Counted from the stretch's first letter, positions 6,353-15,080 are shown. The stretch: DNA of 61,954 nt from Bacillus norwichensis (GCF_014836955.1 NZ_JACSPV010000023.1:1-61954), one strand, 5' to 3'. Numbers and translations: made by a program. Notes: generated by a model from the letters alone, not told the origin.

Positions 6353-7928
6353 GCGATTAGCGGTACTCCTGCATGTTCTTGTCATTATCGCTTTATGTCT
6401 GAGTCTTGTGGAGATCCCTTCTGCCGAAGCAAAATCGAAAAAGTCACGCAGTAAAAGTGCGGGAACAGTGCATACTTATGGCTATAAGACGAAGAAAGCA
6501 AAAAGTAAGCAGTCGGCGAAAAAATCGAGTCAAAAGAGTGGAAAGAAATTTTCGAAGGCGAAGAAGAAATCAAACGTAAAACCGAAAAAGAAAACCTCGC
6601 CGAAAGCGAAGAAAAAAAGCACCAAGAAAAAGAAGGCATCATCGAAGAAATCCATCAAGGGTAAGTCAAAAGGAGCGGAAAAAAAGAAAAAGAGCAGTTT
6701 GAAGGCAAAAGAGAAAAAGAAATCTTCGAAGAAGAAATCAAACGCTAAGCCGAAAAAGAAAGCCTCGCCGAAAGCGAAGAAGAAAGATACTAAGAAAAAG
6801 AAGGCATCATCGAAGAAATCCACCAAGAGCAAGTCAAAAGGGTCGGAAAAGAAGAAAAAGAGCAGTTCGAAGGCAAAAGAGAAAAAGAAATCTTCGAAGA
6901 AGAAATCAAACGCTAAGCCGAAAAAGAAAGCCTCGTCGAAAGCGAAGAAGAAAGATACCAAGAAAAAGAAGGCATCATCAACGAAATCCACTGTGAAAAA
7001 GAAAAGTGCGAAGAAAGAGAAAAAAAGTAAGAAGGCAACAAGTAAAGGGAAGAAAAAAGGGGCCAAGAAAAAGAAAGATTCAAAGTGGAAAAAAGGTGCG
7101 GTAGTGGTTGGCGATATTGTTGGTGTGAACGACCTATACACCGTGGCAACGGGAAAGGATATTGCGACAGGGAAAAAAGCTTCTCGAGCAAAAGCAGCAG
7201 GGTGGTTTGTGGCCGGATTAACGCCAGTTGGAAAAGTGGCAAAGGTTGCTAAAGGAGTTAAAGCTGTTTCGAAAGCGACAAAAAACGGGACGAAAGCAGG
7301 AAAAGCGGTCAAATCAAAGGTTTCAAAGGCAAAGCCGAAAAAGAAATCTACGAAGAAGTCCAAGAAAAAAGCCAAAAGCAGTTCCAAAAAAAGCACTTCT
7401 AAAAAGAGCGCAGCGAAGAAAACAACGAGCAAGAAAACCGCTAAGAAAGCCAAAGCGAAGACACCAGCCAAGAAAATTGCCAAGAAAACTGCCAGTCCAG
7501 TTAAGGCAGGAAGCAAAGCTGGAAAACAAGCTAAGCCGAAGAAAACTCAAACAAGCACCCAAAAGAAAGCCAGTGGGGCTAAAGGTGATAAGGGTACGGG
7601 TGATGTTAATTACAAACATAGCTCGTATGATGGAAAACATATAGCTTCTAAAAATGTCCCATGGAAAAAGGTCGTAGAGTCTACCAAAAGTGGTCCTGCA
7701 AAATACAAACATGGTACAGATATAGTTGAACTTGAGAAAAAAGCTCTTAATAACGGTGTAGACGCAAATAATGGTAAACCATGGAAACTATATAAAGCTG
7801 ATGAAACTGTTGGGGCAAAATCTGGGGTTGAAACTCCGTATATAAGAGTAGAAATTAGCCCAGATGGTACAATTCATAGTCACTCCATTACACCTCAAGA
7901 ATATAAAAAACTAACCAAAAGAAAGTAG
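6345..7928 (+). CDS. Secreted lysine-rich polymorphic toxin (signal peptide, Lys-rich stalk, pre-toxin TG, variable tail)
   Basis: This is the only complete toxin of the locus, 527 residues. ATG 6345 follows AAGGAGGAAAGCCGA. Residues 1-29 form a Sec signal peptide ending PSAEA before KSKKSRS. Residues 30-250 are almost only Lys, Ser and Ala, with a 56-residue unit repeated about three times. At 252-325 is a pre-toxin TG-like module (VNDLYTVATGKDIATGKK, SRAKAAGW, LTPVGKVAK). A second Lys-rich linker follows, then a tail from GTGD at about 416. The tail (PAKYKHGTDIVELEKKA, KPWKLYKADETVGAKSG, RVEISPDGTIHSHSIT) resembles toxin tails from other bacilli, but I cannot name its activity. The L27-like peptide of cassettes 1-3 is absent. 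The stalk could bind anionic wall polymers or nucleic acid; that is inference. Confidence 0.8.
   Translation: MRKRLAVLLHVLVIIALCLSLVEIPSAEAKSKKSRSKSAGTVHTYGYKTKKAKSKQSAKKSSQKSGKKFSKAKKKSNVKPKKKTSPKAKKKSTKKKKASSKKSIKGKSKGAEKKKKSSLKAKEKKKSSKKKSNAKPKKKASPKAKKKDTKKKKASSKKSTKSKSKGSEKKKKSSSKAKEKKKSSKKKSNAKPKKKASSKAKKKDTKKKKASSTKSTVKKKSAKKEKKSKKATSKGKKKGAKKKKDSKWKKGAVVVGDIVGVNDLYTVATGKDIATGKKASRAKAAGWFVAGLTPVGKVAKVAKGVKAVSKATKNGTKAGKAVKSKVSKAKPKKKSTKKSKKKAKSSSKKSTSKKSAAKKTTSKKTAKKAKAKTPAKKIAKKTASPVKAGSKAGKQAKPKKTQTSTQKKASGAKGDKGTGDVNYKHSSYDGKHIASKNVPWKKVVESTKSGPAKYKHGTDIVELEKKALNNGVDANNGKPWKLYKADETVGAKSGVETPYIRVEISPDGTIHSHSITPQEYKKLTKRK
6561..7000 (+). repeat. 168-bp (56-residue) tandem repeat in the lysine-rich stalk
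   Basis: A block beginning AAGAAGAAATCAAACG recurs at about 6561, 6729 and 6897, a period of 168 nt. Each unit encodes KKKSN-KPKKK, AKKK-TKKKKASSKKS and EKKKKSS-KAKEKKK. The third unit runs into the stalk end shared by all cassettes. Such repeats readily expand, contract and recombine. Confidence 0.85.
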
Positions 7929-7936
7929 TGAGCCTT

Positions 7937-8242
7937 ATGTTCGATAAAATAGATTTTTCACCTGGACAAATTACATTCAATGATTTTAACATTGACATAT
8001 ATAAACCTCTTGATTTAGACGATGATAATTTAAAAGAGGATATGTTTAAAGTATCTTATCCTAACAATTATATATTAGATATTGGATGGTATTCTGGAGT
8101 AGAGAAATTTATTGTTTTCATAATTAAAGATAGCAATTGGGATAACCCTATTAAAAAAGTTTTATGTAGTGACCTATTAGAATTAAATAATAGTGTAGAA
8201 ATGTGTGCAGATTATCTAAGACAGAAATTAATAAAAGAATAG
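7937..8242 (+). CDS. Putative immunity protein for toxin tail 4
   Basis: A small acidic soluble protein of about 101 residues. A GTG at 7928 overlaps the toxin stop by one base and would add three residues. ATG 7937 is also possible, and neither has a strong ribosome site, so coupling to the toxin is likely. Segments such as FNDFNIDIYKPLDLDDD and VEKFIVFIIKDSNWDNPIK suggest an alpha/beta fold. Position after the toxin tail, AT-rich composition and acidity fit an immunity protein for tail 4. The family is not recognised. Confidence 0.65.
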   Translation: MFDKIDFSPGQITFNDFNIDIYKPLDLDDDNLKEDMFKVSYPNNYILDIGWYSGVEKFIVFIIKDSNWDNPIKKVLCSDLLELNNSVEMCADYLRQKLIKE

Positions 8243-8253
8243 TAGACTGAACT

Positions 8254-8288
8254 AACCTTGATTGGCTTATGCCTTTCAAGGTTTTTAT
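8254..8288 (+). terminator. Terminator closing the toxin locus
   Basis: AACCTTGA pairs with TCAAGGTT over a 15-nt loop, with TTTATTT after it. Confidence 0.75.
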
Positions 8289-8387
8289 TTATGCAAATTT
8301 ATGGTTAAAACAAACTATATAATAAGTTCCAGGGGTTTTTAGTTCTCCATATAATAGATAAGAATGAAAGAGGATGAAAAGCTGAAT

Positions 8388-8417
8388 AACACAAATAGGG
8401 GCATTCATTGCCCCTAT
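8388..8417 (-). terminator. Terminator of the chromate transporter operon
   Basis: On the minus strand ATAGGGGC pairs with GCCCCTAT around a 7-nt loop, followed by TTGTGT, just beyond the ywrA stop. Confidence 0.7.
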
Positions 8418-8423
8418 CGGTAT

Positions 8424-8969
8424 TTAAGCCATTATTAACGGCAGTACAACTCCTCCATACACAAAAGCAGCCACGATCATGATGGCAGGGTGGATTTTCC
8501 ACCAGACAATAGCGACCAACGAAATGACGCCGATAAAAATGGATTGCCATATGCCGATGGAGTCGAAGGAGACGGAACTGAATTGCCAAGTGAGTTGGAT
8601 CATCATAACGGCAATCACAGGCTGCACTAGCATCGTCATTCCTTTTACAACAGATGATTGTTTAAAGTGATTCAATATCTTCAATAATATAATAATAGCA
8701 ATAGCAGATGGGGCTACCGTGCCGATTGTTGCGACAATGAGTCCAAGCCAGCCAGCTTCCTGATAGCCGGCAAATGCAGCAATTTTTGTTGCTATGGGAC
8801 CGGGAAGGGCATTGGCAACGGCTAACATATCAACGAACTCCGTATTAGTCATCCAACCGTAATGATCCACTACCTGCTGCTGCGTTAACGGTATGGTTGC
8901 GGGCCCGCCGCCGTAACCTAAAATATTGGCGACAAAAAAAGCCCAGAATAAATCCCAATAAATCATCAT
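8424..8969 (-). CDS. ywrA: Short-chain chromate transporter, C-terminal-type partner
   Basis: An integral membrane protein of 181 residues from the CHR family. It carries the signature GYGGGPATIPL near residue 20 and NALPGPIATKIAAFAGYQ near residue 55, then four to five hydrophobic helices. Full-length ChrA proteins fuse two such halves. Here they are two genes, as in Bacillus subtilis ywrB-ywrA (chr3N-chr3C), whose products together lower chromate uptake or export chromate. It overlaps the upstream half by 4 nt (ATGA), implying coupled translation. Third gene of a regulator-transporter-transporter operon. Confidence 0.88.
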   Translation of the reverse strand: MMIYWDLFWAFFVANILGYGGGPATIPLTQQQVVDHYGWMTNTEFVDMLAVANALPGPIATKIAAFAGYQEAGWLGLIVATIGTVAPSAIAIIILLKILNHFKQSSVVKGMTMLVQPVIAVMMIQLTWQFSSVSFDSIGIWQSIFIGVISLVAIVWWKIHPAIMIVAAFVYGGVVLPLIMA

Positions 8970-9577
8970 GATGATATTCCCCCGCTTTTTTCCCTCATAC
9001 TATCCTTCTTGCCCCATTTCTTGTTAGCCCAATTGAATACTTTGATGTGGACAGTGCCATATGCGAGAAAGGCAATGATGACGATGGCCGGATGAACGTC
9101 TAATATGCCAAGAAGCAAGAAAGCAAAGATTCCAAAGCCCACACCGATTACTTTTCCAAGTCCTCCCCAAGTTTTTGCGCAAAATTCATAAGCGGTAATT
9201 CCGAGAAGGACAGCGATGACCGGTCTGACAGCTGCAATCATTCCTGCGACAATCACTGATTCTTTCATAGCATATAGGGCACCTAGTAAAGCGACCATCG
9301 CAATAGTTGTGGGTAAAATGTGGGCTAGGATGGCAACAACGGCTCCGACCGTTCCTTTTTGTTGGTAGCCGAGCTGTGCCGCTAGTTTTGTGGCGATCGG
9401 CCCCGGCAAAGCATTGGCGAATGCCAACAGTTCGCCAAATTCTTGATCTGTCATCCATTTATAGCGGGTTACGGCTTCATGGCGGAACAGAGGAATGACA
9501 GAGGGTCCCCCTCCATAACCGAATATTCCAGCCCGCAACATGGCGCCTGAGATTGCGGTGTATCCTTTGAGATCCAT
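8966..9577 (-). CDS. ywrB: Short-chain chromate transporter, N-terminal-type partner
   Basis: A CHR-family membrane protein of 203 residues: GIFGYGGGPSVIPLFRHE near the N-terminus and NALPGPIATKLAAQLGYQ near residue 53, followed by several hydrophobic helices and a Lys/Arg-rich C-terminus. It pairs with the gene at 8424-8969 to form one heteromeric transporter. The start codon is preceded by GGAGGG on the minus strand. The gene lies 95 nt after the Lrp-type regulator, the same order as chrS-chr3N-chr3C of B. subtilis, where the regulator controls expression in response to chromate. Confidence 0.88.
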   Translation of the reverse strand: MDLKGYTAISGAMLRAGIFGYGGGPSVIPLFRHEAVTRYKWMTDQEFGELLAFANALPGPIATKLAAQLGYQQKGTVGAVVAILAHILPTTIAMVALLGALYAMKESVIVAGMIAAVRPVIAVLLGITAYEFCAKTWGGLGKVIGVGFGIFAFLLLGILDVHPAIVIIAFLAYGTVHIKVFNWANKKWGKKDSMREKSGGISS

Positions 9578-9672
9578 TTAATCCCTCCTGTTATTTCGTC
9601 TTAATTTTTCAGAGGTGCATTGACTCTATTCAACACAACAGCGTCTGCCTTTCTAGTTACAGACTGCTTTTC

Positions 9673-10164
9673 TTATAGTTTAAGCCCCATTCTGCTCTTA
9701 TAGCGTTTTAAAAGCATCTGGGTATCTACGCGCATAATTCCCTTTGTGGAATATAACGTTTCAAGTAAAAATTCTTCCATTTCCTTCATGTTTTTAAAGA
9801 CCCCATGCATATGCAGCGTGCTGGGTCCTGTCATATGGTAAAGACTCGTGACTGCTGGATGCAAAGCAAGTTTTTCGGCAATTTCATCCAGATATTTCGG
9901 TTCGACATCCACATTGAAAAAAGCTGAAACTTGAATCCCTACTTTAATCGGATTCACCACAGCCGTAAAACGCTCAATGACCCCGGCTTCAATCAGCGAT
10001 TGGATACGGGACTGAACAGCCACTCTGGACAATCCGATTTCTTTGGCAAGGTCAGTGTATGAAATCCGGGCATTATCCAACAATATTTCAATAATCTTTT
10101 TATCTGTTTCGTTCAGTTTCATGGCGGGCATATTGTTTGCATCAAAATCATTATTCTTTTTCAT
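9673..10164 (-). CDS. ywrC: Lrp/AsnC-family transcriptional regulator of the chromate operon
   Basis: A regulator of 163 residues with the Lrp winged helix at about 15-60 ([18 protein letters not shown], then the recognition helix [16 protein letters not shown]) and a RAM ligand-binding domain at about 75-150 (ITxVx-type strands, [17 protein letters not shown]). The ATG at 10164 is chosen because AAAAGGA lies 9 nt before it; an upstream in-frame ATG (10173) would touch the ribosome site. It heads the operon and diverges from the gamma-glutamyltransferase gene, matching B. subtilis ywrC (chrS). By analogy it represses or tunes the chromate transporter genes. Confidence 0.85.
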   Translation of the reverse strand: MKKNNDFDANNMPAMKLNETDKKIIEILLDNARISYTDLAKEIGLSRVAVQSRIQSLIEAGVIERFTAVVNPIKVGIQVSAFFNVDVEPKYLDEIAEKLALHPAVTSLYHMTGPSTLHMHGVFKNMKEMEEFLLETLYSTKGIMRVDTQMLLKRYKSRMGLKL

Positions 10165-10436
10165 TGACCACATTCCTTTTTCTAATGTAGGATTTACCTT
10201 CGAATAGTTGGTATTTCTGAAGAATATCTTTCGATATGACTAACTATAATCTATTTAACATTCAAAATCAATGTATAATGAATGTAGTGGTTTCGTAATA
10301 ATTATAGTGATTGCTTTCGCAGACGTATTGAATTTTAACATGTTCTTACAACTAACGAAATGAAAGTATAAAAGATGATTTTTTTATTTAATGAAGGGAT
10401 CAGAAGGTTATCATTTTCGATTTGTTTATCTCCGTA

Positions 10437-10465
10437 TTGACAATATTTTTAAAATTACATAGAAT
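10437..10465 (+). promoter_or_regulatory. Sigma-A-type promoter for ywrD
   Basis: TTGACA at 10437-10442 and TAGAAT at 10460-10465 are separated by 17 nt. The transcript would carry about 70 nt before the ribosome site at 10528-10537. Confidence 0.65.
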
Positions 10466-10541
10466 AAAGTGGAATTTGGACTTTTTTGATAGTGCTTTAA
10501 AGATAGGAATCTTTTACATTTTATATAGAGGAGAGAGTCTA

Positions 10542-12155
10542 TTGATCACATTCAATCATTTATCGCATCCTTATCCCATTACAAGGAACTCGGCTTATGC
10601 TATGAATGGCGTTGTTGCTACATCACAGCCGCTTGCGGCACAAGCAGGACTGGACATTTTACAGAAAGGTGGAAATGCCATTGATGCGGCGATTGCCACA
10701 GCTGCTTGTTTGACAGTTTGCGAGCCTACCTCAAATGGAATCGGCGGGGATGCTTTTGCTTTAGTGTGGACAAAAGGAAAGCTGCATGGTTTAAATGCCA
10801 GCGGACGGGCGCCAAAAAACATTTCGATTGATAAAGTGAAAGAACTGGGCCATGATGAGATGCCAAAATATGGATGGATTCCCGTCACAGTACCGGGTGC
10901 TCCTGGTGCATGGGCAGAATTGTCTAAGAGATTTGGGAAGTTGCCATTAAAAGAAGTACTGAAGCAAGCTATTACATATGCAGAAGAGGGTTATCCCGTT
11001 TCGCCTACTTTAAGCAGATATTGGCGCAAGGCGTTCTTGCAATTTTCCGATGAGCTGAAGGGTGGCGAGTTTAAGCACTGGTTTGAAATCTTTGCTCCAA
11101 ATGGTTATGCTCCTTCTGTGGGAGAGGTCTGGAAATCCCAGGGACATGCTGATACATTACGATCAATTGCGGAGACAGACGGTGAATCTTTTTACCGAGG
11201 AGAAATTGCTGAAAAGATCGCAGCATTTGCGCGCGAGACCGGAGGCTTTATTACAGAAGCAGATTTAGCTGCGTATAAAGCAGAGTGGGTGGATCCGATC
11301 AGCGTCAATTACCGAGGGTATGATGTGTGGGAAATTCCTCCGAATGGGCAGGGGATTGTGGCTCTTCAGGCTTTGAACATCTTAAAAGGTTTTGAGTTTA
11401 CGAGAAAAGAAGCGCTTGATACATACCACAAGCAGATTGAAGCGATGAAGCTTGCCTATGTTGATGGTTATAAGCATGTGACAGATCCGGAGCATATGAG
11501 ATACACCGTGCAGGACATTTTGAGTGATGCGTACGCTGAGGAACGTCGCAAGCTAATTACGACAGAAGCATGTATGCCTGAACCGGGTGAGCCGTCCAGT
11601 GGTGGAACTGTTTATTTGGCAACTGCTGATAAGGAAGGAAATATGGTTTCCTTTATTCAAAGTAACTACCATGGATTCGGTTCGGGGCTGGTCGTTCCTG
11701 GCACAGGAATTGCTTTGCAAAACCGTGGAAACAACTTCAGTTTGGATCCGAGTCATGTGAATGCACTTGAAGGAGGAAAGAAGACATTCCATACGATTAT
11801 CCCGGGATTCTTGACAAAAGGGGATCAAGCCGTTGGACCGTTTGGAGTCATGGGTGGGTTTATGCAACCTCAGGGACATGTCCAGGTTATCATGAACTCG
11901 ATTGACTTCGGACTTCATCCGCAGGCTGCACTTGATGCGCCGCGCTGGCAGTGGATCAAAGGAAAGACGGTCGAAGTGGAGCATCGCTTCCCGCATCACT
12001 TCGCTGAAGCGCTGGCTTTCCAAGGACATGACATCCGTATTGCCGTTGAAACAAATAATTTTGGGCGTGGGCAGATTATATGGAGAAATCCGGATACTGG
12101 CGTAATGGTGGCTGGTACAGAATCAAGGACCGATGGTGCGATAGCGGCTTGGTAA
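10542..12155 (+). CDS. ywrD: Gamma-glutamyltransferase-family hydrolase (YwrD-like)
   Basis: An N-terminal nucleophile hydrolase proenzyme of 537 residues without signal peptide, hence cytosolic. TTG 10542 sits 8 nt after GAGGAGAG; in-frame starts further upstream fall in the promoter. The large-subunit block (MNGVVATSQPLAAQAG, GGNAIDAAIATAACLTV, NGIGGDAFALVW) is near residues 20-90. The autoprocessing Thr is T356 in SSGGTVYLATAD, and the small subunit has GVMGGFMQPQGHVQV and DAPRW. YwrD-type members cleave small amides or gamma-glutamyl compounds; the substrate here is not readable from sequence. Divergent from ywrC as in B. subtilis. Confidence 0.85.
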   Translation: MITFNHLSHPYPITRNSAYAMNGVVATSQPLAAQAGLDILQKGGNAIDAAIATAACLTVCEPTSNGIGGDAFALVWTKGKLHGLNASGRAPKNISIDKVKELGHDEMPKYGWIPVTVPGAPGAWAELSKRFGKLPLKEVLKQAITYAEEGYPVSPTLSRYWRKAFLQFSDELKGGEFKHWFEIFAPNGYAPSVGEVWKSQGHADTLRSIAETDGESFYRGEIAEKIAAFARETGGFITEADLAAYKAEWVDPISVNYRGYDVWEIPPNGQGIVALQALNILKGFEFTRKEALDTYHKQIEAMKLAYVDGYKHVTDPEHMRYTVQDILSDAYAEERRKLITTEACMPEPGEPSSGGTVYLATADKEGNMVSFIQSNYHGFGSGLVVPGTGIALQNRGNNFSLDPSHVNALEGGKKTFHTIIPGFLTKGDQAVGPFGVMGGFMQPQGHVQVIMNSIDFGLHPQAALDAPRWQWIKGKTVEVEHRFPHHFAEALAFQGHDIRIAVETNNFGRGQIIWRNPDTGVMVAGTESRTDGAIAAW

Positions 12156-12162
12156 AAATGAA

Positions 12163-12196
12163 GTGTATTCCTACTCATGTGGGAATACACTTTTTG
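12163..12196 (+). terminator. Terminator after ywrD
   Basis: GTGTATTCC pairs with GGGAATACAC (one bulge) and is followed by TTTTT. Confidence 0.88.
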
Positions 12197-12290
12197 CGTG
12201 CGATAAATCATACAAAAACTTAATAATTGGTTAATATCAGCAAAACAATCTCCTTTTATAATGAATATAAAAAGGAGGTAGGTTCCTAAT

Positions 12291-12832
12291 ATGAGCAGAT
12301 TAGCCGTATGGTTCCATCAAAAAGATTTTGCATTGTTCAATTTTATTAACCATTCCTGTCATCATAAATATTTAGATCCATTTTTTCGCTTCTTTACTCA
12401 TTTAGGTGGAGCAACATGTACGATTTCTATCGCGCTGTTACTCACTATGTCCACCCCTGCACCCTACTCACTTTGGGCAATTGACAGTTTAATCGCCCTC
12501 ACGATCAGTCACATTATTGTCTCGATAATTAAAAAATGTATCAAAGAAATCGGCCGTATCTTACCTACCCAGAGACAAAAACGATTTCTAAACGGCTTAC
12601 AGATCATTCGTTTCCTTCTGGACATACAACGGCTATTTTTTCAATCGTTACGCCCTTTATGTTTTTTATGCCATCGATAGCTGTTTACTTGTTTTGTCTT
12701 GCAAGTATTGTAGGTTTGTCGCGAATATATATAGGTCTGCATTACCCGTCAGACGTAGCAGCTGGTGCGTTTATCGGTGTAGGGGTTGGGGTAATCACGG
12801 TATATTTACATTCAATTGTGATGGCTGTATGA
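12291..12832 (+). pseudogene. PAP2-family phosphatase, frameshifted near 12547
   Basis: Two overlapping frames together make one membrane phosphatase of the type-2 phosphatidic acid phosphatase family. The first (from ATG 12291, with AAAAGGAGG upstream) covers the N-terminal helices and ends near KKCIK. The second carries KRNRPYL, the catalytic PSGHTT and SRIYIGLHYPSDVAAG. The classic KxxxxxxRP-PSGH-SRxxxxxHxxxD order is complete if one A is restored in ATCAAAGAAATC at about 12544-12555. Either the gene is recently inactivated or the base is a sequencing error; the intact catalytic residues downstream favour a recent event. Likely substrate: undecaprenyl pyrophosphate or a similar lipid phosphate. 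Confidence 0.8.
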
Positions 12833-12920
12833 GTGGAGGTCCTCTCCAGACAGCCACCGGAACCCAGCTCTGTTAGTTCAGGAGAGGAATAGTTTTTAGT
12901 CAGATTTATTTAAGGCTGAG

Positions 12921-13937
12921 TCACTCCATCATGTCAGCCAATATTTCATAAGAACGCAGGCGATCTTCCTGGAAGAAGATTTGCGAATTGATAATGACTT
13001 CATCCGCTTTGGTTTTGTTAATAAACTCTTGGAGTTTCTGTTTGACTGTATCAGCAGTTCCAACAATCGTCGATCCTGAATCAAGGGTCTGTTCCACTGA
13101 TGATTTTTCAAAAGCTGACCAGACCTTGTGGATGTCATCTATTGGCGGCTTTAGCTGAGAAGGCATATTTCGAACCAGGCTCAGGAATTGCTGCTGTTGG
13201 GATGTGGCAAGCCATTGGGCACGCTCTTCGCTGTCAGCTGCAATCACATTTACCCCCACCATGGCATAAGGCTTTTCCAGTGTATCTGAAGGAACGAAGT
13301 TATCGCGGTACTGCCTTAATGCAGGAATTGTGTATTGTGGCGCAAAGTGGCTTGCAAAAGAGAAAGGGAGACCTTTAGTAGCAGCAAGGTTTGCGCTGAA
13401 ATCACTCGATCCGAGCAGCCAAATGGGAATATCCAGCCCTTTACCAGGGTATGCGCGAACAAGGCCAATTGGATTCTCACTGAAATAGTTTTGCAGTTCC
13501 TCTAATTGCTGAGGAAATTCCTCCGCTCCTCTGTTCAATGTTCTCCGCAGTGCAAAAGCAGTAGCTTGGTCACTTCCAGGGGCTCTTCCAAGCCCCAGAT
13601 CAATCCGACCTGGATAAAGAGACTCTAATGTTCCGAACTGCTCAGCGATTACAAGTGTTGCATGGTTGGGCAACATGATACCGCCGGCTCCAACTCGTAT
13701 GTCTTTTGTTGCTCCGGCTATATGGCCAATGATAACAGAGGTTGCTGAACTGGCGATTCCTGGCATGTTGTGGTGTTCCGCAAGCCAATAGCGGTTAAAT
13801 CCCCATTTTTCAACATGTTGTGCGAGCTCAACGCTATTTTTAAATGATTCAGTGGCATTGCTGCCTTCGGTGATTGGCGCCAAATCCAAAACAGACAATG
13901 GGATTCCTTCAAATTTTTTATAGGACGGGGAATTCAA
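12921..13937 (-). CDS. LLM-class flavin-dependent oxidoreductase
   Basis: A luciferase-like monooxygenase of 338 residues, a TIM barrel binding FMN. Visible blocks are [16 protein letters not shown] near residue 55, [12 protein letters not shown] near 85, [15 protein letters not shown] near 110 and the C-terminal [13 protein letters not shown]. It belongs to the MsnO8/YtmO-like branch that oxidises an organic substrate with reduced FMN; substrate unknown. Start TTG 13937 has GGAG 9 nt upstream, while TTG 13943 would be only 3 nt away. It is a single gene converging on the broken PAP2 gene. Confidence 0.85.
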   Translation of the reverse strand: MNSPSYKKFEGIPLSVLDLAPITEGSNATESFKNSVELAQHVEKWGFNRYWLAEHHNMPGIASSATSVIIGHIAGATKDIRVGAGGIMLPNHATLVIAEQFGTLESLYPGRIDLGLGRAPGSDQATAFALRRTLNRGAEEFPQQLEELQNYFSENPIGLVRAYPGKGLDIPIWLLGSSDFSANLAATKGLPFSFASHFAPQYTIPALRQYRDNFVPSDTLEKPYAMVGVNVIAADSEERAQWLATSQQQQFLSLVRNMPSQLKPPIDDIHKVWSAFEKSSVEQTLDSGSTIVGTADTVKQKLQEFINKTKADEVIINSQIFFQEDRLRSYEILADMME

Positions 13938-13943
13938 ATGCAA

Positions 13944-14280
13944 TCACTCCTTCAAGTTCTCTTAAGGGAAATGATAAATTGTTTAAAGGTGATTTTCCAT
14001 TTATGTGACTTATTGGAGAGAAGTACTTTTTATAAAATTTGTTTGAGCTATTGACTCAGATGGAATCTAGCGGATGAAAAATGGATTGGTCGGAAATAAG
14101 TTTAGGAAGATAATTAGAGTGCCGTGGTTGAAGGAACTGGATTTAAGTTCTAGTTTTCATTTGATTTTCTCCATTTCTTTTTGTGAGAGTGTCAGACTTT
14201 TTCGGTATGAATATTTTGACCACTTCCATTATTTGCTTATCCATGTTACGATGTCACCAAGTACAATTTTATAGTGAGAA
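13944..14280. other. Intergenic region before the thi operon
   Basis: No convincing gene. A 66-codon ORF at 14074 lacks a ribosome site. A TTGACC/TATCCA pair near 14217-14245 could be the thi promoter, weakly. Confidence 0.4.
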
Positions 14281-14281
14281 A

Positions 14282-14371
14282 CACTAGGGGAATCCTTAAA
14301 AAGGACTGAGAGAAGAGTGGAACTCTGATACCCTTATGACCTGATCAGGTTCGTGCCTGCGTAGGGAAGTG
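14282..14371 (+). promoter_or_regulatory. TPP riboswitch (THI box)
   Basis: P1 pairs CACT (14282) with AGTG (14368). The conserved core is present: AGGGGAATCC, GGACTGAGAG, CTCTGATACCC, TGACCTGATCAGGTT and GCGTAGGGAAG. Binding thiamine pyrophosphate favours the downstream terminator at 14403-14437, so the operon is off when thiamine is plentiful. Confidence 0.96.
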
Positions 14372-14402
14372 CTATGTTTATTTGTCGTTCCAGCTTTTAA
14401 CA

Positions 14403-14437
14403 AGCCGCTTTCCTAATAATAGGAAGGTGGCTTTTTT
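14403..14437 (+). terminator. Riboswitch-controlled terminator
   Basis: AAGCCGCTTTCCT pairs with AGGAAGGTGGCTT (two G-U wobbles) and runs into TTTTTT, between the THI box and tenI. Confidence 0.9.
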
Positions 14438-14462
14438 ATTGTAAAGGAGGGGTGGGTTTGGA

Positions 14463-15080
14463 TTGGAATTGATCGCAGTCACGAATGGTCGATACAGTGT
14501 CGACATGCTCTCTCGTATGATGGTTGAGGTTGAGCCGTTTGTCGATCACTTCATTATTAGAGAAAGGACGAAATCGGCCATTGAGTATGTAAAATTGATT
14601 GACCAGTTGAATACCGAAAATTTTAATAATGAAAAGTTGATGATAAATGATAGGGTGGATGTTGCAGTTGTGGCGGGTATTAACAAAGTACAGCTTCCAG
14701 CTCACGGTTTAAGGTTAGAGCAAGTACAATCTTTTTTTCCACATATACAGGCTGGAAGGTCGATTCATTCACTAGAGGAAGCTGTAGAAGCCCATCGTTC
14801 AGGAGCAAATTGGCTTTTATATGGACATGTATACGAAACGGATTGTAAAAAAGGTCAACCCGCACGCGGGGTTGAGGAGCTGAAAAAGATTGCGGAACAG
14901 GTTCCGTCCGATATTTATGTAATTGGCGGCATCAAGCCAAGACATGTTGAGGAACTAAGGAACATTCGCATAAAGGGGATTGCAGTCATGTCCTCTATAT
15001 TCGATCATGCCGATCCAGCTAGGGCTGCAGAAGAATACCGTAACGCGTGTCGGTCTTATCATTCAGTTGAAAGGGATTGA
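14463..15080 (+). CDS. tenI: Thiazole tautomerase TenI
   Basis: A TIM-barrel protein of 205 residues, the same length as B. subtilis TenI, which it resembles throughout: VDHFIIRERTKSA near residue 30, HIQAGRSIHSLEEAVEA near 95 and YGHVYETDCKKG near 120, then RGVEELKKIA and IGGIKPRH. TenI aromatises the thiazole carboxylate made by ThiG before coupling by ThiE. It is related to ThiE, but the phosphate and pyrimidine contacts look TenI-like. Start TTG 14463 lies 12 nt after AAAGGAGG. First gene of the riboswitch operon. Confidence 0.9.
   Translation: MELIAVTNGRYSVDMLSRMMVEVEPFVDHFIIRERTKSAIEYVKLIDQLNTENFNNEKLMINDRVDVAVVAGINKVQLPAHGLRLEQVQSFFPHIQAGRSIHSLEEAVEAHRSGANWLLYGHVYETDCKKGQPARGVEELKKIAEQVPSDIYVIGGIKPRHVEELRNIRIKGIAVMSSIFDHADPARAAEEYRNACRSYHSVERD

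Noticed and set aside
6530-7516. Long Phe/Leu-rich minus-strand ORFs opposite the Lys-rich stalks (also 179-643, 3490-3795, 3865-4371)
   Set aside because: They are the reverse reading of AAG/AAA lysine codons (CTT/TTT); no ribosome sites, and they appear only where the stalk repeats.
6345-7928. Reading the Lys-rich protein as a histone-like chromosome protein
   Set aside because: It has a clear Sec signal peptide, a pre-toxin TG module and a toxin-tail/immunity arrangement.
14074-14274. 66-codon ORF upstream of the TPP riboswitch
   Set aside because: No ribosome site, no family resemblance, and it overlaps the probable thi promoter.
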